Below are positions 35,957 through 48,089 of a stretch of 64,000 bases of DNA, piece after piece. The notes beneath the pieces were generated by a model. It made no database searches, was not told where the DNA came from, and saw nothing but the letters and a program-made list of their open reading frames with translations. Numbering within the stretch: position 1 is the first letter of the stretch; each line of letters starts with the position of its first letter. The DNA comes from Cavia porcellus (taxonomy: Eukaryota; Chordata; Mammalia; Rodentia; Caviidae), in contig NW_026947484.1 in NCBI RefSeq assembly GCF_034190915.1, forward strand, positions 187,296,982 to 187,360,981, read 5' to 3'. The position numbers were made by a program, and so were the translations under genes.

Positions 35957-36330
35957 CTCTTGACTGCTATAACAAAGAACCAGAGACTGGATAATTGATA
36001 AAAAAAAAAAAAAACCCAGAAGTTTATGTAACATAGTTTTGGAGGCTGGAAGTCTAAGATTAGGATATTCACATTATTGGGTTCTAGTGAGGGTTCTCTT
36101 CTGATGGAAGACTAGTAACGTCTTGTATCCTTACACAGTAGAAAAAGAGAGGTTTGCAACTTTCTGAGGGCTCCTTTAAGGGTACTAATCTCACTCAGGA
36201 GAGTGGGCACTGATCCATTCTTATGACTTAAATTATTTCCTAAAGTAATATAATCACATGAGAAGGGAGGAGGTGGTAGGACTTCAACATGAATTTTGGA
36301 GAAGCATAAACATTCGGTCCATAATAGTGC
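35957..36330 (-). mobile_element. MLT/MST-type LTR, reverse orientation
   Basis: TTGACTGCTATAACAAAG at the left, AGTTTTGGAGGCTGGAAGTC in the middle and ACATGAATTTTGGAGAAGC at the right follow the reversed order of an MLT/MST-type LTR. A run of 14 A occurs at 36000-36014. Confidence 0.55.
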
Positions 36331-36336
36331 TATATA

Positions 36337-36387
36337 AAAATTTACTTCAAATGAATCAAAAATTTACTTCAAATGAATCAAAAATTT
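36337..36387. repeat. 22-bp tandem duplication
   Basis: AAAAATTTACTTCAAATGAA followed by TC is present twice without change. Confidence 0.85.
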
Positions 36388-36399
36388 AAATGTAAAACC

Positions 36400-37310
36400 T
36401 TTAACTATATAAGTCTTAGACTCAAACGAAGGTAAAAATTTTTGGGATCTTGGGATAGGTCAAGATTCCTTAGATATGATACTTAAGAAAAATACATAAT
36501 TAATCAAATTTCATCCTAATTAGAACAAAACCTTTCTGTTTGAAAAACATTGTTAGAAAGTAAGACGACAAGGCACAAACTGGAGTAAAATATTTTCAAG
36601 ACACATATCTGATAATGCCTTATTTCCACAGTAAAGAAATCCTAAAATTGAATAATAAAAAGACAGATAATGAAATTAAAAGATGAGCAAAAGGTCTGAA
36701 TAGAGATTTCATCAATAAGCGTATGAAAAGACTTACAACATCATTAATACACAGGGAAATGCAATTTCAATCCACGCTGTGATACCAGTCCAAGTCTATT
36801 ATAATAGCTAGAATGAAAAACAACAAAAGCAAACTCGGCACTATCAAATGCAGATGAGAATGCAGAAATACCATAACTCTGGAATGTTTGAGGATGGGAA
36901 GGCAAAACACCACAGTCACTGTGGAAAACTGTTTATCCGTTTCTTATTGACTCTAACACAACTTACCACGTGGTCTGAAATCACTCTTTTATGTATTTAC
37001 CCAGGAGAAATAAATGCATGAAAGTTTGTGCTCACACAGAAAACTCTACGTGGTTGTTTATGGTAGTTTTATTTATAATTGCTAAAAGTTGGAAGCATCC
37101 TATTCATTCTTCAACTGGAAAATGAGGAAATAATGGTAGTATATCCCATACAAAGGAAAACTTCTCAGCAACACAAAGGAATAAACTACCGATTCACCAG
37201 GCAACGTGGAAAAATTCCCAGTGCTATCTGCCAAGTGAAAGAAATCAGTCTTAAAGAGTACACATTGCATGATGACTTACACAGCATTCTGGGAAAGATA
37301 AAAATATAGA
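36400..37310 (+). mobile_element. L1 ORF2 end and 3' UTR fragment
   Basis: Words of the L1 ORF2 C-terminal region and 3' tail in order: ATTTCATCAATAAGCGTATGAAAAG, GTCACTGTGGAAAACTG, TTTACCCAGGAGAAATAAATGC, CAAGTGAAAGAAATCAGTC, CATTCTGGGAAAG. All frames are broken. Confidence 0.65.
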
Positions 37311-39080
37311 AGCAGAAATGATAAAAATAGAAATTAATGCAATTGAGGCTAAGAAAACAATACAAAGAATCAGTGAATTGGAGAGTTGATCTTTTGAAAG
37401 ATTAAATAAAACTGGTAAACCCTTAGCCAACCTTATTTTAAAAAAATCTCAAACTCATCTAATTAAGAATGAAAAGGGAGAAGTCAGTAGCTCCTGGGGA
37501 AATCCAGAAGACTATCAATACCCACTTTGAGAACCTTTACTCTAATAAGATGGAAAACACAGAAGAAATAGATTCCTAGATGCATATGAATTACCAAAGT
37601 TGAATCAAGAAGATATAAAAATTCTAAATAACCCAACATGAGTTAAGGAAATAAAAATGTAATTAAAAACTTACCAACAAAGAAAAGCCAAAGACCTGAC
37701 AGAGTTACTGCAGAATTCTACAAGAAATTTAAAGAACATCTATTACCATTACTTCTCAAATTCTTTAATAAAATTGAAAGGGAAACAGTACTCCCAGGGT
37801 CATTCCTGGAAGCAAGTATTACCTTCATAACAAAACCAGAGAAGGACTTAACCAAAAAAGAAAACTATAAGTTAACCCCCTAATGAATATAAATGCAAAA
37901 ATCCTCAATAGGATACTGGCAAAAAGAATATAGCAAATCATCAAGAAGATTATACACCAAGTAGTATTCATCTTGTGGATGTGGGGATGGTTCAACACAC
38001 ACAAATCAATAAATGCAATATACCATATCTACAGAGCCAAAGACAAAGATCATGTAATCATCTCAATAGATACAGATACAGCATTTGACCAAGTCCAACA
38101 CTGTTCATGACAAAATTGCTACAGAAAATTGGAATAGATGGTTTGTCTTCATGTCAGTCTGATAAAAGCCATCCATGACAAACCAAAGCCAACATCATAC
38201 TAAATGGTCAAGGGGCTGGGGATTTAGCTCAGCAGCATAAGCACCTGCTTTGCAAGCGCAATGTTATGAGTTTGATCCCTGGTACCAAAAAAAATAAAAA
38301 TAAGTGGTCAAAAACTGAAAGTTTTTACTCTAAAATCAGGAACAAAAACAAAGATACACAGTTACTACTCCTATTCAGCACAGTTCTAGGAACACTAGCC
38401 ATAGCAATTAGACAAGAGAAAGATATAAAAGGATTAAGGAAAAGGAAGGGAGAAGTTAAATTATCATTATTTGCAGATGACTTGATTCTCTACATAGAAG
38501 ATCCCAAAAACTTCACCAAAAGACTTCCTGATTTAACAACCAAATTCAGTCTCATATCTAGATATAAAGTCAACACTCAAAAATCAATAGCATTGCACTA
38601 CACAAATAACAAACTCACTGAAAGAGAAATTAAGGAAACAATCCTTGTCACAGTAGCATTGAAAAAAATGAAATACTTGGGAATCAATCTAACAAAGGAA
38701 GTAAAAGATCTCTAAACTGAAAATTACAGTACTCTGAAGAAAGACATTGAAGAGGATATCAGAAAATGAGAAGACAGATATTTCTTGCTTTTTGGGAGGA
38801 AGAACCAACATAGTAAAAGTGACCACACTTGCAAGATTGTTATACAAATTTTATATACAAAATTTTGTTATAAAATTTATGCAATCCCAATAAAAATATC
38901 ATAAGCATACCTCACAGAACTAGAGAAAATATTCATAAAAAATCATTTGGCAGAGACCCAGAATAGCAAAAACAACTCTAGGCAACAAAGGCAAGGCAGA
39001 GGTCATCACAATCCTTGACTTGAAATCATATTATAAAGCTACTGTGATAACAAGAGCATGGTGCTGGCAACAAAACAAAA
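37311..39080 (+). pseudogene. L1 ORF2 fragment (reverse-transcriptase region), disrupted by an ID
   Basis: Retrotransposon ORF2 sequence. The longest open piece (from about 38310 to 38715) holds the catalytic FADD motif within LSLFADDLILYIEDP and ends KMKYLGINLTKE, both standard L1 RT landmarks. An ID at 38212-38300 interrupts the frame, and stops and frameshifts occur on both sides, so it is dead. The track methionine at 38266 lies inside the ID and is not an L1 start. Confidence 0.8.
38212..38300 (+). mobile_element. ID SINE inside L1 ORF2
   Basis: GGGGCTGGGGATTTAGCTCAG...GTTTGATCCCTGGTACC with an A-rich tail; AATGGTCAA on the left and AGTGGTCAA on the right. It breaks the L1 reverse-transcriptase frame. 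Confidence 0.85.
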
Positions 39081-40592
39081 ATCTGAGGTATCTTACTTGA
39101 TATTGTTCAACACATAGTTGGTGATTTTAGCAAGACAATAGTAATTAATATCATAATTTCCCTTACATTAGAATATCTTTAGTAAGAGAGCATTTAGCAA
39201 CTTAAGGTCACAAGAATAAACACATAAATAGAAGCAATTCTCACACCCTAGGATAATCCCAAGTGGTTAGGTCCTTAAGGTCAAAATGAAGTCAGAGCCC
39301 CATGGGACTAACACAATGCCTCCTAGATAAGAACTTGGGACCACTACAACCTCATCCCAAGTCAGATGTAAGGTACAGGGAAACTTTGTGCTTTTTCCTT
39401 CAGTCTCTGACAGACTTTGGTTTCGTGTGAACTGGTGTTTATATTTTGCAAAGTGAAGATTTAATTGAGTTATGTCACCACCATCCAATATATTGTGCCT
39501 TTAAGACAAAATTTATCTGTGTGAGGACACTCAAAGTATGCATCCCCTATTCATTACTAGAAAAAGTGACAACCTCACTTGGATGCTGTCTTGGGTAGTT
39601 TGGAGGCTCGGTAGCAGCAGACATTTGGCTTTCCAGTCAGTTTCTGAGTAATGATAGTAAGTGTTGGGGCTTCTTGGCCCAAAAGAAACTAACTGAACTT
39701 TTCTATGGCTTTTTCTACCCTAATCCATTTCCTTTCTTTCTTCAATGAGAACATTCAGCTGATATATACAAATCTACACCATAACTTATTTCAAAGCTCA
39801 TATAAGGTCATTTATTGCTTGACAATACTATATTTGGTAACTACAATACATTGTAGAATATATGATAGAAACTAATATTTACTGGAAGGCTATGCATTTA
39901 AATTGGGATCCTGTTCAGGACCAGTTAAAACAGAAAGAAGCTGGCTAGTGTGCTGTGTTGCTGGATTATTCTGGCAACTGTGAAGATGGTCTCTAATCCA
40001 TAATCAACCGGTGGCTGCTTAGCTGAGGCTGGCATTCTGCATAGGCTGTCTACACATACCTTAGGAAGCAAAGAGGGAACCAGGATAAAAAGCTACTGCT
40101 CTGTGGCAATCAGTGATTTTAAGGCTAGTTGAAGCAGAAGAATCTGAATGGCTAATGAGAAGATATGCGCAGCAATCAGAGCGGCTGCTACACAGAATAG
40201 CTGTATCACCACACTGCACAACGCTAATAGGCATTCTCTACTGACATCTTGTTGCTTGTTCTAAAATATCACCTTTAGATCACATTAAAGATGTATTTAT
40301 GTCACCTGCCTTGTTCCACTTCTTTTTTCACATTTTTCGTAGTGCAGTGATGGCAAATCACATAAAGCTTTCAACAACAACAACAGCCCACTGTAGCATG
40401 CATGCTGTAAGTTCCCATCACTGTCACAGGGTCACGATTTTGGAAAAGTTTCTGCTATTATTATAAAAGTTTGCTTATTGTTAAAGAGAGACATCATGGG
40501 AACAAAGAAAAGGACATAGGATTCATCTTTTTTTTTCTTTTTTTTAAGGATTCATCATTAAATGGTTTGAATCTCGTCGTTTTAGTCTCAGT

Positions 40593-41010
40593 CGTTTTAG
40601 TTACTTTTCTCTTGGTGCTGAGACAAAATACCTGACGTCCAAAGTTAAAGGGGGAAAGGTTTATTTAGTTTAGTTTACAGAGGTTTCAGCCCATAACTGG
40701 CAGGCTCTAAGCCAGGTTGGATGGCAGAGAGGCAGCACAGAGGAGAAAGAGTTCATGGCAGGCCGAAGGCAGCAAAGCAAGTAAGGGAGCAAAGGCCCTG
40801 GCAAGCCTCCTTCTGTCCCTCATATTGTATCTAGGCTACCAGGATTAGGGCAATGCCAAACCAGTTGGTGGACTGATTCAGTAATTACCCACCCTTAATC
40901 CTAGCAATTCACCATGAATCAACCATACAGTCTAGATTCAGCCACCTTGGAAAAAGACCACATTATGACTGCACGAGGCTTTGGGCAGTCATCTAGATAC
41001 AACTGTAACA
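40593..41010 (-). mobile_element. Solo ERVL-MaLR LTR (pair, left)
   Basis: Minus-strand LTR with GTTTTAGTTACTTTTCTC...ACAAAATACCTGACGTCC...GTTTATTTAG and an end at ACTGTAACA. Flanks TCAGT and CCAGT agree at 4 of 5 positions. Confidence 0.75.
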
Positions 41011-41022
41011 CCAGTTATTAGC

Positions 41023-41345
41023 TGCTTTAGTTACTTTTATCTTGTTGCTGAGATAAAATACCCAACACCCAAAATTGCTGAGGAGAGACAGTTCGTGGCA
41101 GGCAGAAGGTAGCAAACCAAGCGAGCAAGGAAGCAAAAGATAGCCACGGCTCTTTCTGTTCCTTATATTTTATCCAGGCTGCCCAGTGCAGGGGGCACTC
41201 ACATCCTTAATTCTAGTGCCCTTGATCCTAGCATTGCACCATGAGTCAATTCCAGCATCTCACACTCTAGATACAGCCACCTCTGAAAAAACCCACCTAT
41301 GACTGTATGAGGCTGTAGGGGAACATTCGGACATAAGCCACAACA
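41023..41345 (-). mobile_element. Solo ERVL-MaLR LTR (pair, right) with exact 5-bp TSD
   Basis: 323 bp from TGCTTTAGTTAC to CCACAACA with perfect TTAGC repeats (41018-41022 and 41346-41350). It lies 12 bp from the left LTR, in the same orientation. An internal part of the LTR is deleted compared with its neighbour. Confidence 0.8.
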
Positions 41346-41462
41346 TTAGCTGTGTACCTAACTTCTTAACTTCTGAGACTCACTGCCCTAACATACTGGA
41401 ACAATAATAACATGGGGTGTCCCGTATTTTGAAGGTATTTGAGATTTTATAAAATATTTTTG

Positions 41463-41560
41463 GACTGGGATGTAGCTCAGTGACACAGCACCTCCCTGGC
41501 ATGCACAAGGTCCTGAGTTTAATTCCTGATGCAAACAAAACAACCCAAAAAGCAATACAC
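41463..41560 (+). mobile_element. Old ID-type SINE
   Basis: TGGACTGGGATGTAGCTCAG...CCTGAGTTTAATTCCTGATGC. Confidence 0.65.
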
Positions 41561-41579
41561 ATACATATAGAAACATATT

Positions 41580-41755
41580 TTTTCATTATATTTGCAGGTA
41601 TCTTAAAGCAGGGAAGGAGGGGAAAGAGAAGTGAAAGGGAAAATAAAAAGAGTTAAGATCTGTGACGCAGATGTACCAGCTCCCCACAATGAATGTGGTC
41701 GTTATGTGCCGAAACATGTACTAATAAAAAAAGAAAATTAGAAAAGAAAATTGAA
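41580..41755 (+). mobile_element. L1 3' UTR tail
   Basis: AGGGAAGGAGGGGAAAGAGAAG to CCACAATGAATGTGGTCG and an A-rich end resembles the tail of the 24.3-24.56 kb L1. A B1 follows at once. Confidence 0.45.
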
Positions 41756-41756
41756 A

Positions 41757-41920
41757 AGGCCAGGCATGGTGCACATGCTTATAATCCCAGAACTCAGGAG
41801 GCAGAGGCAGGAAGATCACTGAGAGCTCAAGGCCAGGCTAGACTACACAGTGAGTTCAAGGCCAGCCAGAAGTACATAGTGAATCTCTATCTCAAAAAAC
41901 AAAACACAAGCAAACAAAAA
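41757..41920 (+). mobile_element. B1 SINE with internal duplication
   Basis: GGCCAGGCATGGTGCACATGC...GTGAGTTCAAGGCCAGCCAG...CTCTATCTCAAAAAAC. Confidence 0.8.
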
Positions 41921-42129
41921 ATTGGAAAAGAAAAAAAATCATTTATAAGCATGACTACTTCAAAACTATCACAGCTGTTAAGTCTGCTACTAGGTCTATT
42001 TACTATGTTTCTAAAAATTATGGCAGATACATTGCTATGTCACAATATCAAAAGAGTTAATAACTGTGTATCAATATAACTAGTTTAATTTATAATCTTG
42101 CACATTATAATTAACCTATTAAAATGTTG

Positions 42130-42316
42130 TTTTTTGAGTGTTGTGGCACACAGTTGTAACCACAGCACCAAGAGGGGCTGAGGCAGAACAGGAAGTTAGA
42201 CCTTAGTCTGTGCACCTTAGTAAGACCCTGTCTCTAAATAAAGAACAAAGAGCTGGGGATATAGCTCAGTGCAAAGGTCATGGGTTCAATTCCCAGTATC
42301 CTACCCAAAAAAATTA
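42130..42316 (+). mobile_element. B1-dID composite SINE
   Basis: B1 part (GAGTGTTGTGGCACACAGTT...AAGACCCTGTCTCTAAATAAAG) fused to ID part (AGCTGGGGATATAGCTCAGTG...GGTTCAATTCCCAGTATCC). Confidence 0.7.
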
Positions 42317-42574
42317 CACACACATATTTACTTTTCCTTGAGAAGGGTCTATAAACTTTAACACATTGCGAAAAAAATAGCCTGTGGCAGCAAAATTTTT
42401 TTAAAAAGACAAATGCAATCTAGATTATCATTAGTTCATTGGTCAAGGTTTAGGCCTAATCCATTCTGTATCATTTTTTATGTCTTCATAAATATGAAAG
42501 TGTACATATGTGCAGAAATACCTAGAAATAGAAATTCCACAGGTTGCAGTTTAAAATCATGGACTAATCTTTCC

Positions 42575-42740
42575 TCATCTCAGTTTCCTTACCTATAAAA
42601 TGAAGGTAATAAAAGCACCCAAAACTCTTTATTATTTCTCTATTCAATAGGTTGATAAGTTGTAAAACACTTAATGTGGTGATTATTATACAGAATATAA
42701 CTCTATGAATGTTGGCTAGTATTATTACTATTCTTAGTAT
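42575..42740 (+). mobile_element. MIR SINE
   Basis: CTCAGTTTCCTTACCTATAAAATGAAGGTAATAA then TAAAACACTTAATGTGGTG. Confidence 0.5.
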
Positions 42741-42762
42741 GGATGCATATGCGTGTAAATAT

Positions 42763-43075
42763 AGTCATCTCTGATATCCACGAGGACTTGGTTCTAGGAT
42801 TCCTACAGATACGAAAATATATAGATGTTCAGTTATTTGCAAATCACCTAACACACATCCTCCTACATATCTTAAATTGTCTCTGGATTATCTGTGGTAC
42901 CTACTACAACATAAATGCTATGTAAATATTTATTATACTGTATTGTCAAGGAAATGATAACAAGAAAGAGATATATATACATCCACTACAGAATACTGTT
43001 TTTTCAAACATTTTCAACCCATAGTTGGTTGAATCTATGGCTATGTAACCCAGAGATAATGACTCTATATTTATA
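42763..43075 (+). mobile_element. Second Tigger-type remnant
   Basis: Parallel to the 5.4-kb copy: CTCTGATATCCACGAGGACTTGG, AACACACATCCTCCTACATAT, ATACTGTATTGTCAAGGAAATGA and CCATAGTTGGTTGAATC occur in the same order. Confidence 0.65.
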
Positions 43076-43306
43076 AATACATAAATATATATGCAAACAT
43101 ATATAAAATTTAATGGTGCTAATATGTAAGATAATAATTGAGGCAAAAGAAAAAACTAACTAAAAATAGTACTTTTGTTCTACTAGTTATGGGGCTCACT
43201 GCCATATCCAACTACTAAATTAGGAGATTTTAAATACAAGGAAGAAGAAACAAATCAGAGAAATTATACTTGTTTAGAACCTGGGCAGTATATGAAAGTT
43301 AAAGTT

Positions 43307-43467
43307 AGCCGGACGTGGTGGCTCACGCCTGTAATCCCAGCACTTGGGAGGCTGAGGCAGGAAGATTGTTGTGAGTTCGAGACCAGCCTTGGCTACAAAG
43401 TGAGCTCAAGGCCAGCCTGAACTGCACAGAGAGATTCTGTCTCAAAAAGACAATAAAAAAAAAAAAG
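43307..43467 (+). mobile_element. Young B1 SINE with internal duplication and TSD
   Basis: AGCCGGACGTGGTGGCTCACG...AGGCCAGCCTGAACTGCACAG...; GAAAGTTAAAGT at 43294 and again after the A-tail. Confidence 0.9.
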
Positions 43468-43569
43468 AAAGTTAAAGTAAAATCACGATGATGATGCCAG
43501 ATCACTAGACCACTGCAAACAAACTTAAACACTGTTAGCAATAACAACATCAACCATGTAATATACACC

Positions 43570-43612
43570 TGTCTGGCATGTACGAGGTCCTGAGTTTGAT
43601 TCCTGATACAGC
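43570..43612 (+). mobile_element. ID fragment
   Basis: CTGGCATGTACGAGGTCCTGAGTTTGATTCCTGATAC, 3' part only. Confidence 0.5.
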
Positions 43613-43739
43613 CATGTATATTTACAAATTACTTTGTTTGGTTCACATGAAGAAAACAGTCCTAATCTCTGTAGTATTCAGTGGTTTTCCATTTTGAGAC
43701 ATTTGTGAGAATACTAAGACTATTTTACTCTGGGTCCAA

Positions 43740-43945
43740 GCTGTAATAACAACAGTAATAGGCTGTTACTCATTATTACGTGACAGGTACCAACAGATGC
43801 TTTACAACCATCAACTGTCATATAAACAAAGTAACATAATCTATAGTTTAGATGAAAAAATTGAGGCACAAAAATTATTATGTAGGTTAGCCAATGTAAT
43901 TCAGGTAACAAATGACAGTGCTAGAATTCAAAGCCTAGATTTATC
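43740..43945 (-). mobile_element. MIR SINE
   Basis: Reverse MIR: GACAGGTACCAACAGATGCTTTACA...GATGAAAAAATTGAGGCAC...CAGTGCTAGAATTCAAAGCC. Confidence 0.6.
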
Positions 43946-45149
43946 ACTTTAAAACCCATAGCCATACCCATACTTTCTGTAATACTACACTGAATAGTAT
44001 TAAATGAGTCTACTAAATTCAGTTATATCTCTACTATTCACTCAAATTATTAATATTTGATGTTAAGAGGAAAAGTTGTATAACTGTATATGGCAACCAT
44101 GGCATATAAAGATTTTACTGTGTACATTTATATTTTTAAGACCTAGAAGTAAACTGTAATACATCTGAATCTAGGAAGCAGTGGGTTACGTTACAACATT
44201 AATTCACTTATTAGGTTAAAGACTACAGGTTGCTACTGAAATGATGTCTCTTTCAGGGAAGGCCTCTTCGGTCCTCTACCCAGACAACGGCAGCATAGAA
44301 AGCGTTCGATTTAATTAGTTGTGTATGTAGAAAGAGATAGTCATCTGTTTCCATGGAGTCAGACACATCACTGACATACTTCTCCATGGAAACAGAGAAG
44401 GGAAAAAAAGAAAATGCTAAAGTGAATGAATTCACTGAGCAGTTGGTGAACAAAGATTCAGGAAAAAATTAATTCCTCTGTAGTACTATGTCACTAGTTT
44501 AGAGTGAAGAAATAGCCCGTGTTTAGAGATCATGAAACAGGTATTCTGTAAAAGGATGTTTTAAACACACTGAAATTTAAGATTAAACAGTTATGATTTT
44601 AGTACAAATATACATGTTGAGAAATGGCACAGACTGTCAATGCATAGAAGACATGATGGAAAAATCTTTAAAAGACAAGCTCTGTTCCCACAGTCAGTTT
44701 TGAGTCAGGAGTTTCTTAGACAAGATGATAAAAAATACAAGGAATCAATCTACCAGTAAATGTATCATCTCTGTACTGGTTTCCCATCATGATTAACTTT
44801 TGGTTTTCAAGGATTTTATCTTGGGAGCTATAAAATTATAGGAAAATTTCAAATTTTACAATAAAACATATTAGTTAATTTGTAAACTAACCCTATATAA
44901 TTGTTTTAAGTTATAACATACCACACATTGTTTTCTTTGCAGGTTACATTTTTAATTAAAATATTGAAGAGTTCATTTTATATGGTTCTTTTTCTTGAGG
45001 CATTTTGATTTAAAATTTTTATTTCCTTGTGGAATTTAGTCCCAACCTGCCTCTCAATTCAATTTAATTCAACTCAAGTCATTTTTAGTCCTAGCTCTTG
45101 AGATGATTAAAGACTGCTGGAGAGAAAAGATACTTAAAGAATAAAAGCA

Positions 45150-45330
45150 ATATTTATTAATTTCTTGGACAAATATTTTTCATGTGCTTACTATGTGCAA
45201 GCATGATGCTGAATTCTGTGGACAGAGTGATGAGTTAAACAGACCTAGTCCCGTCTCCAGGAGCTACTAGCTTATGGAAGATACTGAGACAGTCGTATAC
45301 GCAATAACCTGAGATGGGGCCTAGAAAGCA
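45150..45330 (+). mobile_element. Ancient mammalian repeat remnant
   Basis: Same word order as at 4.82 kb: CATGTGCTTACTATGTGCAAGCATGATGCTG...AGGAGCTACTAGC. Confidence 0.35.
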
Positions 45331-45786
45331 AAACTGCAGGATGGAAACAAGAGAACACAATGAACACACTACAGCGAGACTGGATTAGTGGAGGAGCTCA
45401 CTGATGAAGTGTCCTTACAGTGGAGAGTGCAGACTGACTGTGAGTCAGACAGAAAGGAAAGAGCAACCTGGCAGGTGAAAGCCTGAAAAAGACAGTCTTG
45501 GCAGGTTTGAGAAACAGAAAGCAAATTTTCCTCGGAAGAAAGTGGTGAAAAATAAGGTGAGAGAGGGAAAGGGGTGTACTTTAAACACTCTAAATTTTAT
45601 TTCAAGTATAATGATAAGTAGTAAATAGTTTTAAACAGGCAAGTGATACAAGTGTATATACATTTTCCAGTTCAGACACAGAAATCTAGTAAAAAAAAAT
45701 CCAAAAAGGTACAACTAAAGTGTAATGCTTAAGGGTTTATGCACATGTGTCAAACAATGTAATAATTACTAGAAAAGTCAAGGAAG

Positions 45787-45890
45787 GAGCTAGGGGTATC
45801 ACTTAGCGGTAGAATGTGTGTGGAGTGGTGGCTTAGTGTGCTACCGTGTACAAGGCTCAACAGAACAAGGTCTTATCCCCAGCACCCTGG
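45787..45890 (+). mobile_element. Old ID-type SINE with internal duplication
   Basis: GGAGCTAGGGGTATCACTTAGC...GTCTTATCCCCAGCACCC; the middle is lengthened. Confidence 0.5.
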
Positions 45891-46070
45891 GCACGGGAGC
45901 AAATCAGAGATGCAGAGAATGCATTAGAACTTTCTGAGGGGACCGACGAGGTTTGTTTCCTTGGTCCAGTGGTAGTTACACGAGTGTTTGTTTCATATTT
46001 GTTAAACTGTATGTAGAAATTATCTGTACTTCTCTATGTGTATACATTAACATGAGAAAGTATGTTTTCT

Positions 46071-46155
46071 TTCTTTTTTTTTGGTACCAGGGATCAAATC
46101 ACAACCTCGTGCTTACCAGCGTGGGTGCTTACACTAAGCTAAACCCTCGACCCCT
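46071..46155 (-). mobile_element. ID SINE
   Basis: TTTTTTTTTGGTACCAGGGATCAAATCACAACC...AAGCTAAACCCTCGACCCC. Confidence 0.75.
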
Positions 46156-47010
46156 CTTTGCTTTTAATAAAAGAGAGGATTGAGAAACAGAAGTGGGGAC
46201 AAGGGATGCAGACAGCTCAAGAAGCCTGACTTTGGTAAAAGAGTGTGCTCTCTCTATCTATTCCTTTTCTATTTCTTCTCAGGAACTGTGTACCTTAGCT
46301 TGGGCTGTCCAGGGAAAGATTTTTTAGCCTCTTCTGTCCTAGGTGTGGCTTTGGGTCTAACTCTACTCCATCGTCTTATGATAAGCTGCTTCCCCGGCAT
46401 TCTCGCTCTTTCTTCCTTTTGACTGGGATTTGACTACAAGGATACAGCTTTCCTTTAACCCAGAGAAGGAAGGATGGATGCTGGAAAGGGCAGAGGCAAG
46501 ACCTAGCAGATCTGATAGATTCAGAGAAGCTGAGACGTCTGCCCTCTACAGACTGCTCAAGTAGCTTTGTGGCATTATGAGAGAAACACACTTTTGGAGC
46601 TCCAGGGGCACGGTCAGTCAGCATGCGGTACTTACAATACATACATACCTCTGTCTTTTGTAAGCCACCCTGCAGCAGTTTAACTGTGCACTAATCTAGT
46701 TATGAGGGAAAGTTGCAAGACATAGCAACACACAGAGAGAAATGAAGAAACAAAGACAGGATTTTTAAATAATGCAAATAATGAACACGTTTAGATATCA
46801 ATTTAGACTTCAGAATATAAGAATGGAAGAAAGGACTAAAGAAAGCAGCAATCAGAGGTTTAAAAAATAGAACAAATTCCCTTAGATGACAAGAGGGACA
46901 GAAAACAAAGAACTGATCTTTGGCAGAAAGAGAAAGAGTTGCTCTGCTCTGGCAGAAAAAAAGATGATGATGGCTGTGGATACAGAAAGATTTGTAGACA
47001 TCAGGTTGAT

Positions 47011-47089
47011 TTTTTTTGGTTCTGGGAATCCAACTCCAGCCCTTGTGCCTACAGACAGGTGCCGCATCACTGAGCTGTTTTCCTGGCCC
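47011..47089 (-). mobile_element. ID SINE
   Basis: TTTTTTTTGGTTCTGGGAATCCAACTCC...ATCACTGAGCTGTTTTCCTGGCCC. Confidence 0.65.
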
Positions 47090-48089
47090 TAGACATCATG
47101 CTGAAAGGTGGTGTCATTCCTATTCAGTGTCTTTACTCTCACTGGAGAGCAGAGTCCTTTCTGAGAATGGAGGAAGTGAGAACTGGCCAAGCTTTCAGTA
47201 CCATGTGAAGGTATGACACACTCATTATGGAGAAATGTTACATGACGAGTAGTAAGTGGTGAGCGCTTATTTGAAGTAGGGATTCATAAATTTGTGAGTT
47301 ATTGATCTGCCAGGCAAGTTCAACTGCTCTGGGACTGCCAAGGGTGGATAGCTTCCATCCAGAGCTGGAGGTGCAACAGCCAAGTGGAACACAAGTGAAG
47401 AAAACAGAATTTTTCCAACAGAAGGATTTTAATAATAGACCATGGAATCAGGGCTACAGAGTGAGGAAGGTAAAAACAGAAACAGGTGGTCAAAACTAGT
47501 GCAGAAAACGGACTGGAAGTTTTAGTGAGGATGAGAAACTACTGTTTATCACTAGTGAGCTAGAAGCAAAATGGAGGAGCGTTCAAATGAGACCGTCAAA
47601 GGCATCGACTGGACCACGGTAGCTGAGATGAAGGGGCAAGGCCTCTGCAGAGGAGAGCAATCTCCTGACTGTGGCTGTGGCAAGTAGTTTTGTTTTTAAA
47701 GATGAGTAGGATTCTGTTCAGTAGAGAAGAAGGTAAGGTCATAGCAGAAAGAAAAGAGAACACTGGAGACCAGAAAAATAACCGTTAGCTTTCTCCAAGG
47801 TTAGAGAACATGGGTTCCTGGAAATGAAAGATGAAAAAAATACTGAAGGCACAAGAATGAAAAATACAGTACTTTAGACATTATTTTACAGCCCAAGTTG
47901 TCAATCACGATGCTATCAGACATTGGTACGTATAAAGATGACAAATAACTTATATTTTTATTTATTTTCTTTGGAGCGTGTGACTATGTGGATTTGTGAT
48001 TTTTGCAATTCTTAGAAAATTCTTAGCCATTACATCAATAAATACTGCTTTTCCCCTATTCATTTTGTTTTCTTTAAAACTTTTACACT

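Noticed and set aside
38266..38715. 149-codon ORF as a gene
   Set aside because: Its first part is ID sequence, the rest is an L1 reverse-transcriptase relic.
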